5,132 nucleotides of DNA from JAHFOW01 sp964370795. Its GTDB lineage: Bacteria > Planctomycetota > Brocadiia > Brocadiales > Brocadiaceae. The notes under the pieces were generated by a model. It did not search any database and was not told where the DNA came from. It was given only the letters and a program-made list of their open reading frames with translations. Numbering within the stretch: position 1 is the stretch's first letter; every line of letters starts with the position of its first letter. Below, one piece after another: positions 1-5,132 of this stretch. The DNA is taken from assembly GCA_964370795.1 (NCBI GenBank), contig CAYJME010000227.1, positions 1 to 5,132 on the forward strand, given 5' to 3'. A program made the translations under genes and the position numbers.

Positions 1-27
1 GCAATCTTTCTCTCATAAACAAACAGT

Positions 28-84
28 ACCTCTTGATAAAGGGGTAATGGGAGTTATAAAAAACTAACAAAAAAAGAGGTTTTT
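28..84 (+). terminator. Possible weak terminator-like inverted repeat
   Basis: ACCTCTT (28-34) and AAGAGGT (74-80) are perfect 7-bp inverted arms, and the right arm runs into five T residues (80-84). A smaller GTTA/TAAC pair (53-56, 65-68) lies within the loop. The 39-nt loop is long for an intrinsic terminator, and I cannot prove that an upstream plus-strand gene exists. The site could end transcription arriving from the left, or it could be chance in AT-rich DNA. Confidence 0.2.
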
Positions 85-137
85 ACAGAGTACTACTATA
101 AAGCAACTTGAATAATTTATACAAAATATAAAAAACA

Positions 138-146
138 AAAGGAAAA
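138..146 (+). promoter_or_regulatory. Ribosome binding site of the mutase gene
   Basis: An AAAGGAAAA purine tract containing AAGGA lies about 11 nt before the ATG at 155. It is the only Shine-Dalgarno-like site near this start and supports the chosen start codon, although the spacing is slightly long. Confidence 0.55.
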
Positions 147-154
147 TATCAGAC

Positions 155-1459
155 ATGAAAAAGATTTTATACATCGTATTGGACGGACTCGGTGATGGAA
201 ATCATCCTTGTAAAGAGCTTGGTAATCAAACACCGCTCGAAGCAGCAGAGACTCCTCTTATGGATATACTGGCGCGACATGGCCAGACAGGTTTGATGTA
301 TACAGTGGGGAAAGGGATCGCGCCAGAGTCTGATATAGCAGTAATAAGCATTCTGGGATACGATGCCCTGAAATATTATACAGGCCGCGGTCCTTTGGAA
401 GCACTTGCCACAGGAATTAAAATCAAAGATGGCGACCTCGCCTTCCGCGCAAATATTGCCACGAGGGGAACGGGCCGGAGCATCAAAGACCGTCGTGTAG
501 GAAGAAATCTCTCCACGGAAGAGGCGACAAAACTCTGCAAGGAAATTAACGAAAAGGTAAAACTGGAATCCGTGCCTGCAACCTTTGTGTTTAAAAACAC
601 CCTTGAATATCGGGGGGTACTCGTCATTAAAGGTGTAAAAAATAAACTTTCCGGTTACGTTACCAATACCGATCCGGCATATACAAAACACGGACTCCTG
701 GGAGTTGCAAAGGAGACGGGGACGTTTGAAAACATCATCGAGTACTGCATGCCGACAAAAAATTGCCCGGATCGTGAAGCGGCGTACCGGTCGGCGTTGC
801 TGGTAAATGAATTTGTCTTAAAAAGTTGTGAGGTGCTGGATCAGGCAGCGGTGAACAAAAGCAGGGTAAAGAAGGGATATCTCCCGGGGAACCTCGTCCT
901 TTTGCGGGATGCGGGTGACTGCCTTCCCCAAGTTCCCAGCATAAAAAGCAAATTTAAGAAAAACTTTGGATGCTTTGTGGAAATGCCGACGGAGGAAGGC
1001 ATTGCCCTCCTCACGGGAATGAAAATCGTATCCATACCGCCGCCCACAAAGGATCTTGAGAAGGATTATACCTTACGTGCAAAAATGACCATAAAGGAAA
1101 TAAAAAACTACGATGGTCTGTATATCCACATTAAAGGACCTGATGTGCCTGGCCATGATGGTGATGCGCACAAGAAAAAGACCGTGATTGAGATGATTGA
1201 CAAATACTACCTTGCGCCGTTGATTAACAACATAGACATGAAAGAGACTGTTATTGCAGTTACTGCTGACCACTCAACGCCCTGTCAGTTAAAATCTCAC
1301 TCCGACGACCCTGTGCCGTTACTTATCAGTGGTGGGAGCGTGAAGCCCGACAGTACACAATCCTTTTCGGAAAAGGTCTGCCAATCGGGGAAGATTGGCA
1401 AGATTAATGGCGTACAGCTTATGCCGATGCTCATAAAATACTCAAATGCAAAAAAATAG
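155..1459 (+). CDS. apgM: Archaeal-type cofactor-independent phosphoglycerate mutase (ApgM family), possible homoserine kinase
   Basis: This is a 434-residue cytosolic protein of the alkaline phosphatase superfamily. Family members interconvert 3- and 2-phosphoglycerate using two metal ions and a serine nucleophile. The expected active-site pieces are visible: the N-terminal VLDGLGD with metal-ligand Asp10, the nucleophile Ser59 in PESD followed by SILGYD, the YYTGRGPLEA segment (75-84), KGPDVPGHDGD (327-337) with Asp330 and His334, TADHSTP (370-376) with Asp372 and His373, and the HSDDPVPLL block with His382. The length is slightly above the usual 400-420. The ATG at 155 has an AAGGA site upstream, and the protein begins directly with the conserved first strand. 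The gene is first in a plus-strand cluster and its 3' end overlaps the next start by 14 nt. Some bacterial ApgM relatives are predicted or reported to act as homoserine kinase in threonine synthesis. That alternative cannot be excluded because no hom or thrC gene is visible. Family assignment is firm; the substrate is less certain. Confidence 0.9.
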   Translation: MKKILYIVLDGLGDGNHPCKELGNQTPLEAAETPLMDILARHGQTGLMYTVGKGIAPESDIAVISILGYDALKYYTGRGPLEALATGIKIKDGDLAFRANIATRGTGRSIKDRRVGRNLSTEEATKLCKEINEKVKLESVPATFVFKNTLEYRGVLVIKGVKNKLSGYVTNTDPAYTKHGLLGVAKETGTFENIIEYCMPTKNCPDREAAYRSALLVNEFVLKSCEVLDQAAVNKSRVKKGYLPGNLVLLRDAGDCLPQVPSIKSKFKKNFGCFVEMPTEEGIALLTGMKIVSIPPPTKDLEKDYTLRAKMTIKEIKNYDGLYIHIKGPDVPGHDGDAHKKKTVIEMIDKYYLAPLINNIDMKETVIAVTADHSTPCQLKSHSDDPVPLLISGGSVKPDSTQSFSEKVCQSGKIGKINGVQLMPMLIKYSNAKK

Positions 1460-2558
1460 AGTAGTATGGTTAAAATGGATCGCAATTATTTGTGGTATTG
1501 TTGGCAGTATCGGAGCAGTTATTGTCTATGTTGTATCGGGAAATATTTCTGAAAATTTTATTCAAGAGAGGGTAGCGCAGGTATTGGAAGACCGCTTTCC
1601 ATTTGCCCATCGGGTTGGAACGGTTTCTCTGTCCTGGCCAAATCAGGTTGTTATCTCGTATCTCGTTATTGAACAGAGGGAAAAAGGTAAAGAATCTCCC
1701 ATTGTTATCGAAGATATTCACGGGAGATTAAAATTAATTCCTTTACTCTTTAAAAAATTTATTGTAGAAAAACTTTCTTCACAGCAGATAAATTATAAAA
1801 ACCAATTGTTGATAAAGGGTCTTATAACCGACCATTTTTCATTAAAAAAAGACAGGGTAAATTTTTCTGCACATTTAAATATAAATGATGGCCCTGCAAC
1901 GCTGAAAGGAACCATCGATCTTTGTCAGAAGAAACCTGTATTTAATATTTTGTTTGACGCAAAAGATATGCAGGTAACCCAGGATGTACCCCTACTTCAG
2001 GTTCTTCCTTTATTCAGGGTAAGAGAAGGTGAAATAGGCGGGATAATGAGCGTTAATGGGTATGCGCGGGGTGAAGGCCGGGGAAAAAATGCCCTCAATG
2101 AGAAGTTAGACGTGAATGCAAATCTTACCGTACGGGATGGGTATATAAGGGGAAATAAGCTGTTGTCTTCAATATTAGACATTATAGGCGCAAAGGATAC
2201 GTATTCATTCCAAACCATGGAAGCTATAATCCAGATCAGGGATAGCAAGATAAACACCCCAAAGATGGACGTTCAGGGACCGGTTATGAGCCTTACCGCA
2301 TCAGGTATGTCTGCATTTGATGGGACAATTTCGTATGACGCAATGGTCAGGTTTGACAAGAAATATCTCGGTAAAAATGCAGAAAAGGTTGCTGATTTAT
2401 TTTTAAGAGAAGATGCAATACCGTTTGAAATACGGGGCACAACCAAAAACCCCAGAGTATCGGTTAAATTGAACAGGGATAAGATAGACCAGTTGGTTAA
2501 AGGGTTGGTGGATGATTTTCTGTCGAAAAAAGAGAAACATAAAAAAACAAAAGAGTGA
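1446..2558 (+). CDS. AsmA-like membrane-anchored protein
   Basis: This 370-residue protein has a short basic N-terminus, one hydrophobic segment (about 10-30) and then a long soluble, beta-rich region, so it is probably anchored in the inner membrane and faces the periplasm. The C-terminal half looks like the AsmA/TamB-type module: GEIGGIMSVNGYARGEG (195-211), a repeat-like stretch LTVRDGYIRG (227-236), SSILDIIG (241-248), then MDVQGPVMSLTASGMSAFDG (274-293) and the closing IPFEIRGTTKNPRVSV (325-340). The tail (341-370) is highly charged and rich in Lys. AsmA-like proteins are linked to lipid transport or envelope integrity, but this copy is short with a single module and its function is unknown. 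The ATG at 1446 lies inside the preceding gene (stop at 1457-1459) and no Shine-Dalgarno site is visible, so translation is probably coupled to it. No alternative start is seen nearby, and starting later would cut the hydrophobic anchor. Confidence 0.72.
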   Translation: MQKNRVVWLKWIAIICGIVGSIGAVIVYVVSGNISENFIQERVAQVLEDRFPFAHRVGTVSLSWPNQVVISYLVIEQREKGKESPIVIEDIHGRLKLIPLLFKKFIVEKLSSQQINYKNQLLIKGLITDHFSLKKDRVNFSAHLNINDGPATLKGTIDLCQKKPVFNILFDAKDMQVTQDVPLLQVLPLFRVREGEIGGIMSVNGYARGEGRGKNALNEKLDVNANLTVRDGYIRGNKLLSSILDIIGAKDTYSFQTMEAIIQIRDSKINTPKMDVQGPVMSLTASGMSAFDGTISYDAMVRFDKKYLGKNAEKVADLFLREDAIPFEIRGTTKNPRVSVKLNRDKIDQLVKGLVDDFLSKKEKHKKTKE

Positions 2559-2681
2559 TTAAATTCTGTAGGAATTTTCATTTTAAAAAATTGCATAACT
2601 CATTCCCGGACACCGCATGGGAATACAGTGGCAGGGAAACATTGTTTCGAGAAACCCATAAAACCAGGAAAATTTTCAAAT
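2559..2681. other. Gap between the AsmA-like and CvpA-family genes
   Basis: The gap is 123 nt once the downstream start is moved to 2682. It contains a modest inverted repeat, ATTCCC (2602-2607) with GGGAAT (2619-2624), separated by 11 nt and without a following T run, so it does not look like an intrinsic terminator. I see no convincing promoter. The genes on either side are therefore probably still in one transcription unit, but this is inference. Confidence 0.4.
2666..2671 (+). promoter_or_regulatory. Ribosome binding site deciding the CvpA-family start
   Basis: AGGAAA ends 10 nt before the ATG at 2682. The alternative in-frame GTG at 2628 has no clear Shine-Dalgarno site, and the 18 extra residues it would add are polar and do not fit the family's N-terminus, which normally begins immediately before the first membrane helix. 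Confidence 0.55.
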
Positions 2682-3284
2682 ATGAGCTGGATTGACTATA
2701 TAATATTTGCAATTCTCTTTATTAATGCAGCCATTGGGCTTGCTAACGGACCGGTAATTCAATTCCTGCGTATTCTCTCCCTCTTTATAAGCTTTTTTGT
2801 AACCATCTTATTTTACGAGATTCTTGCCAACATCCTGAAAAGCACTTTCACCCTTCCTGCTGCTTATATGCTCGGCTACTTTATCATTTTTGGCACCGCA
2901 TTCATTATTACACACATTGTTATCGATATTATTAAGAGAATAATGGATAAATGGGAGATCAGCATTGGTTTTAAACTATTTGGAGGGTTGCTGGGGATTA
3001 TTAATGGGCTCGTATTTTGCGGCGTGATAATCCTGGGTGTTATTTCATTTAGTGGCAAGACAACTATTTCTATGGTGAATGAGTCAAAAGTAGCGCCTGC
3101 CCTGGGATACTGGATGCAAAACTTGGTCTCTGCCATTCCTGAACGCATAGTGAACAAAATCAAGGTTATTGAAGGTCAAACCAAAAAGGACACTCCTAAG
3201 AAGGATACAAAGTTGTCGAAAGAGAATGAGTTTAAATCTGCTACACAGGAAAAATATCCCGTAACCGACAAAGAAAAAAAGTAG
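2682..3284 (+). CDS. CvpA-family integral membrane protein
   Basis: The protein has 200 residues when started at the ATG giving MSWIDYIIFAILFINAAIG, the typical opening of CvpA (colicin V production) proteins, in which a W-x-D-type start leads directly into helix 1. A GTG 54 nt upstream is in frame but less convincing. Four hydrophobic segments are visible at about 4-21, 26-49, 59-85 and 100-122. The Gly-rich GGLLGIINGL (101-110) in the last helix is characteristic of the family. The remaining part (about 123-200) is soluble and its last 35 residues are dominated by Lys, Glu and Thr, a longer charged tail than the shortest family members. The protein sits in the inner membrane. CvpA is needed for colicin V secretion in Escherichia coli and has been tied to envelope homeostasis, but its biochemical activity is unclear. 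It is the last gene of the plus-strand cluster, next to another predicted membrane protein. Confidence 0.8.
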   Translation: MSWIDYIIFAILFINAAIGLANGPVIQFLRILSLFISFFVTILFYEILANILKSTFTLPAAYMLGYFIIFGTAFIITHIVIDIIKRIMDKWEISIGFKLFGGLLGIINGLVFCGVIILGVISFSGKTTISMVNESKVAPALGYWMQNLVSAIPERIVNKIKVIEGQTKKDTPKKDTKLSKENEFKSATQEKYPVTDKEKK

Positions 3285-3420
3285 TGTGTGATGACAGCGT
3301 GAGCCTAAATGGGGCATTCGTCAATTTTTCAGTCACGCAGACACAATTTGTGTCTTTGCGGCAAGCTCGAGCTGTCTTTATCCGTCAAAAGATTATGTTT
3401 TTTTATACTGTTAAAAAAAT
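3285..3420. other. Convergent intergenic region with hairpins
   Basis: This 136-nt gap lies between the CvpA-family stop and the regulator stop, so both genes must end transcription here. It holds a stem-loop at 3336-3360 (listed separately), a 10-bp palindrome AGCTCGAGCT (3364-3373), and an AT-only inverted repeat in which a T7 run (3398-3404) faces an A7 run (3413-3419). For the plus strand, a weak stem (TGAC 3292-3295 with GTCA 3320-3323, GCC 3303-3305 with GGC 3313-3315) is followed by T5 at 3325-3329. None is a textbook terminator, so the actual end points are uncertain. I see no gene here. Confidence 0.5.
3336..3360. repeat. Stem-loop in the convergent gap
   Basis: CGCA-GACACA (3336-3345) pairs with TGTGTC (3349-3354) and TGCG (3357-3360), giving 10 base pairs with a 3-nt loop and a 2-nt bulge (TT, 3355-3356). 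Neither strand has a T run directly after it, so it is not a standard intrinsic terminator. It may be a dispersed palindrome or a factor-assisted 3'-end structure for the converging transcripts. Confidence 0.5.
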
Positions 3421-4773
3421 TTACCCCTGCTCCCACTCCTTCACCTTATATTCAATTTTCCTTGTTGATATACCCAGTATTTTGGCTGCCTCTTTTTTGC
3501 TCCCCTGAGTCATCTGAAGGGTTTTTGAAATTATCTCTTTCTCTGCCCCTTCTAATGAAGTGCCCAACGGGATTTTGATAACGGACGCATCTTCTTTTGT
3601 TGGAAGAATATTTTTCGGCAGGTAATCAAGGGTAATCATGTCTTTTTTGCATAGCACAACTGCCCGTTCAATCACATTCTCCAATTCCCTCACATTTCCA
3701 GGCCAGTGATAGGCACTTAATACATCCATCACCTCTGGCGTGAAACCCCGGATTTCCTTTTTATACTTTTTTGCATATTTAATAACAAAGAAATTTGACA
3801 GTATGGGCATATCGTCCTTTCTTTCCCTGAGCGGAGGCACATGGATGGCGATCACGTTTAAGCGGTAAAATAAATCTTCACGAAACCGCCCCTCCGAAAC
3901 CTCTTTTTCAAGGTTTCTATTGGTTGCCGCAATCAACCGCACATCGACCTTTATGGTCTTCTCGCCGCCCACACGCTCAAACTCGCCCTTTTCCAGCACC
4001 CGGAGCAATTTGACCTGCACCTTTAAACTCATTTCTCCTACCTCGTCCAGAAAAAGCGTTCCCTTGTCGGCAATTTCAAATCTGCCCTTTCTGGCTTGAA
4101 TGGCGCCGGTAAACGCCCCTTTTTCATGGCCAAAGAGCTCGCTCTCCAATACGCCTTCAGAAAGGGCTGCACAGTGAAGGGCGACAAGGGGTTTACTCGC
4201 ACGGTCACTCTGATAATGAATCGCATTTGCTACAAGTTCTTTACCAGTCCCCGTCTCACCTAATATAAGAATGGAAGCCGTGCTGGGTGCAACGTCTGCT
4301 ATCAAACAAAATATCTGTCGCATCTGAGGAGTGTTTCCAACGAGCTCGGAAGGTCTGGACTTCGCTTTCAGCTTTTCCTGTAACATGCGATTTTGAGCAA
4401 TCAACCGCTGCCTTTCCCACAGTTTTTCCAATACTAATTTGAGTTCTTCGATATTGATCGGCTTGGTTAGGTAGTCGTCTGCTCCGCACTTAATGGCGTC
4501 TACAGCCGTTTTCACCGAGCTATAGGCTGTAATTACCACAATCGCCACGTCTTTTTCTTTCTTCCGTATTTCATGGATGAGCGCTAACCCTCCCATCCCG
4601 GGCAATCTCATGTCTGTTATAATAATATCGAAATCTTTTTTAGAGAGCAGACTTAATGCCTCATAGCCTGACGATACGCCAGAAGCCGTATAACCATCGT
4701 GTGTCAATATTTTTACCAGACCATCAAGGGCGTTTTTATCGTCATCTATCAGCAACAACTTTGGTTTTGTCAT
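3421..4773 (-). CDS. NtrC-family sigma-54-dependent response regulator
   Basis: This 450-residue transcription activator has three intact domains. The receiver (about 4-120) has the acidic cluster Asp10-Asp12, phospho-acceptor Asp54 in ITDMRLPGMGG, Thr82 and Lys104. A charged, probably coiled-coil linker (about 111-140) leads to the AAA+ domain (about 143-370): Walker A GETGTGKE (172-179), the sigma-54-contacting loop GAFTGA (219-224), Walker B GTLFLDE (238-244), AATNRNL, the arginine-finger region FREDLFYRLNV (297-307) and WPGNVREL (357-364). The C-terminal HTH is at about 424-446 (KKEAAKILGISTRKIEYKVKEW). It should bind upstream sites as an oligomer and use ATP to open sigma-54 promoters after phosphorylation. 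The GAFTGA loop is intact, so sigma-54 dependence is likely. The start is the ATG at 4773-4771, which places the receiver's first strand at the N-terminus, though no strong Shine-Dalgarno site precedes it. No histidine kinase lies beside it within the window, so the input signal and target genes are unknown. Sequence alone does not tell ZraR, AtoC and NtrC subgroups apart. Confidence 0.95.
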   Translation of the reverse strand: MTKPKLLLIDDDKNALDGLVKILTHDGYTASGVSSGYEALSLLSKKDFDIIITDMRLPGMGGLALIHEIRKKEKDVAIVVITAYSSVKTAVDAIKCGADDYLTKPINIEELKLVLEKLWERQRLIAQNRMLQEKLKAKSRPSELVGNTPQMRQIFCLIADVAPSTASILILGETGTGKELVANAIHYQSDRASKPLVALHCAALSEGVLESELFGHEKGAFTGAIQARKGRFEIADKGTLFLDEVGEMSLKVQVKLLRVLEKGEFERVGGEKTIKVDVRLIAATNRNLEKEVSEGRFREDLFYRLNVIAIHVPPLRERKDDMPILSNFFVIKYAKKYKKEIRGFTPEVMDVLSAYHWPGNVRELENVIERAVVLCKKDMITLDYLPKNILPTKEDASVIKIPLGTSLEGAEKEIISKTLQMTQGSKKEAAKILGISTRKIEYKVKEWEQG

Positions 4774-4821
4774 AATACTATCGATATTAAATGAGACATT
4801 CGGCGAAGAAATAAATAGACG

Positions 4822-4872
4822 TAGAGACGTAAAATCGTTCGACTGGGATCACGAAGAAGTCTTGCGTCTCTA
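4822..4872. repeat. Inverted-repeat element, MITE-like or dispersed palindrome
   Basis: TAGAGACGTAA (4822-4832) and TTGCGTCTCTA (4862-4872) are inverted arms matching at 10 of 11 positions; the mismatch would be a G-U pair in RNA. The 29-nt interior has a smaller TCGT/ACGA pair (4835-4838, 4851-4854). The left arm is preceded by a short direct repeat, AGACGTA at 4817-4823 and 4825-4831. From memory, repeats with GTAGAGACG-type ends are scattered in several bacterial genomes, so I infer a dispersed element, but copy number cannot be seen from one window. Confidence 0.5.
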
Positions 4873-4898
4873 TAGCTACATTGAGATTCCTCATTTGC

Positions 4899-4923
4899 GG
4901 GTTCGGGTTTGCAACCCGAACCC
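4899..4923. repeat. Perfect 11-bp hairpin, terminator-like on the plus strand
   Basis: GGGTTCGGGTT (4899-4909) and AACCCGAACCC (4913-4923) form a perfect 11-bp stem around a 3-nt TGC loop. On the plus strand it is followed by A and five T residues (4925-4929), giving the shape of an intrinsic terminator, but no plus-strand gene ends before it. The genes on both sides are read from the minus strand, where no T run follows. A dispersed palindromic repeat is therefore the more likely identity, although it could also block antisense transcription. Confidence 0.6.
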
Positions 4924-4969
4924 ATTTTTCCTTCCAGCGCGTATTTTTGTCTGTTTACATGGTTTACTT

Positions 4970-5131
4970 TTATAATTGTAAATTATCGTATCTTACCCAA
5001 TTCATTCCCTTCCCACGTAGCTCTACAATTGCAATCTCCGCCGGCGCCTGCCTGTGCGTGTTCGCACGCAGACAGGTGAGGTCGTAAAGTTTATAGACAA
5101 GCTGGTCAATGTGTTTTTCCAATATCATGGA
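4970..5131 (-). CDS. C-terminal fragment of a DNA methyltransferase / type IIG restriction-modification-like protein (partial)
   Basis: Reading the minus strand from the right edge, one frame is open for 53 codons to a TAA at 4972-4970; the 5' part lies outside the window. It contains LEKHIDQLVYKLYDLT, which closely matches the C-terminal 'E-x-x-I-D-x-L-V-Y-x-L-Y-x-L-T' helix of N6-adenine DNA methyltransferases and type IIG (Eco57I-like) restriction-modification enzymes. In those proteins this is normally followed by EEEIxIVE. Here the expected EIAIVE appears only after an extra CLRANTHRQAPA, which is encoded by a palindromic repeat. The tail after EIAIVE (LRGKGMNW onward, 16 residues) is unfamiliar. 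The catalytic domain is not visible, so activity and exact class cannot be judged, and the gene could be a degraded remnant. It is upstream of the regulator on the same strand, 196 nt away, with no obvious functional link. Confidence 0.62.
   Translation of the reverse strand, partial: SMILEKHIDQLVYKLYDLTCLRANTHRQAPAEIAIVELRGKGMNWVRYDNLQL
5049..5078. repeat. GC-rich palindromic element inside the methyltransferase-like gene
   Basis: CCTGT (5051-5055) pairs with ACAGG (5072-5076), and GCGTG (5056-5060) pairs with CACGC (5065-5069) around a TTCG loop (5061-5064). Two bases (AG, 5070-5071) are bulged and G-U pairs could extend the base by two positions. The surrounding insertion covers about 5039-5074, exactly 36 nt or 12 codons, so the minus-strand reading frame is preserved. 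It is richer in G and C than its flanks. This looks like a dispersed palindromic repeat that has landed in coding sequence. Confidence 0.62.
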
Positions 5132-5132
5132 C

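Larger units (their letters stand above)
1..154. other. AT-rich leader upstream of the mutase gene
   Basis: This stretch contains no gene I can support. Plus-strand frame 2 is open from the left edge to a TAA at 65-67 (21 codons), which could be the tail of an upstream gene but resembles nothing I recognise. On the minus strand an ATG at 16-14 is preceded by an AGAGGT-like site (complement of 28-33), so a divergent gene leaving the window is equally possible. Positions 68-154 are very rich in A and T and probably hold the promoter of the downstream gene. TATA-like hexamers occur at 97-102, 118-123 and 127-132, but none has a good -35 box at normal spacing, so I do not call a promoter. Confidence 0.5.
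4774..4969. other. Gap upstream of the regulator, rich in palindromes
   Basis: This 196-nt region should contain the regulator's promoter if that gene is transcribed alone. On the minus strand an AT-rich patch just before the ATG includes a TAATAT-like -10 candidate, but I see no good -35 partner and no sigma-54 type TGGCAC-N5-TTGC motif. Most of the remainder consists of two palindromic elements (4822-4872 and 4899-4923). Positions 4924-4969 show nothing else of note. Confidence 0.45.

Noticed and set aside
2..67. Short plus-strand frame open from the left edge, possibly the tail of an upstream gene
   Set aside because: Only 21 codons are visible, with no recognisable family signature, and a divergent minus-strand start at 16-14 is equally plausible.
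167..691. A 174-codon minus-strand open frame opposite the mutase gene
   Set aside because: It is fully antisense to a strongly conserved gene, is rich in Cys and Phe as expected of a shadow frame, and has no start signals.
2628..2681. Longer CvpA-family start at GTG 2628
   Set aside because: There is no Shine-Dalgarno site, the added residues are polar and unlike the family, and the ATG at 2682 has AGGAAA upstream and the typical MSWIDY opening.
2890..2905. TGGCAC resembling the -24 part of a sigma-54 promoter
   Set aside because: The -12 TTGC is missing at the required spacing and the site lies inside the CvpA-family coding region.
3284..3578. Small plus-strand open frames covering the convergent gap and the regulator's 3' end
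   Set aside because: They run antisense into a well-supported regulator gene, lack a ribosome binding site, and cross repeat-like hairpins; their products resemble no family.
4881..5087. A 68-codon plus-strand open frame across the palindromes
   Set aside because: It is made mostly from hairpin DNA and the antisense of the methyltransferase-like tail, and has no ribosome binding site.
4774..5132. CRISPR array suggested by several hairpins in a row
   Set aside because: The three palindromes differ in sequence and spacing, so there is no repeated unit with spacers.

Overview
The window looks like chromosomal DNA from a bacterium of moderate-to-low GC content. An archaeal-type phosphoglycerate mutase homologue, a sigma-54 activator and several palindromic elements between genes would suit a deep-branching Gram-negative lineage. 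Anammox-type Planctomycetes (Brocadiales) are my best guess, but this rests on overall impression and no diagnostic gene is present.

Layout. Positions 1-154 are an AT-rich leader. A plus-strand cluster follows: an ApgM-type phosphoglycerate mutase homologue (155-1459), an AsmA-like membrane-anchored protein overlapping it by 14 nt (1446-2558), and a CvpA-family membrane protein whose start I move to the ATG at 2682 (2682-3284). A 136-nt gap containing a hairpin separates this cluster from a convergent minus-strand gene (3421-4773). That gene encodes a complete NtrC-type sigma-54-dependent response regulator with receiver, AAA+ and HTH domains. Upstream of the regulator lies a 196-nt gap with two palindromic elements. 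After it comes the 3' end of a second minus-strand gene (4970 to the right edge), whose visible C-terminus resembles DNA adenine methyltransferase / type IIG restriction-modification proteins.

How they fit together. The mutase homologue is either glycolytic or, as in some bacterial relatives, a stand-in homoserine kinase. The two downstream genes encode membrane or envelope proteins and seem to be co-transcribed with it. The regulator has no histidine kinase partner in view and no convincing sigma-54 promoter target here. The most unusual feature is at the right edge: a GC-rich palindrome lies inside the methyltransferase-like reading frame and adds about 12 codons without breaking it. It is the outermost of three distinct palindromes within about 260 nt, which suggests this side of the window is a landing area for small dispersed repeats.
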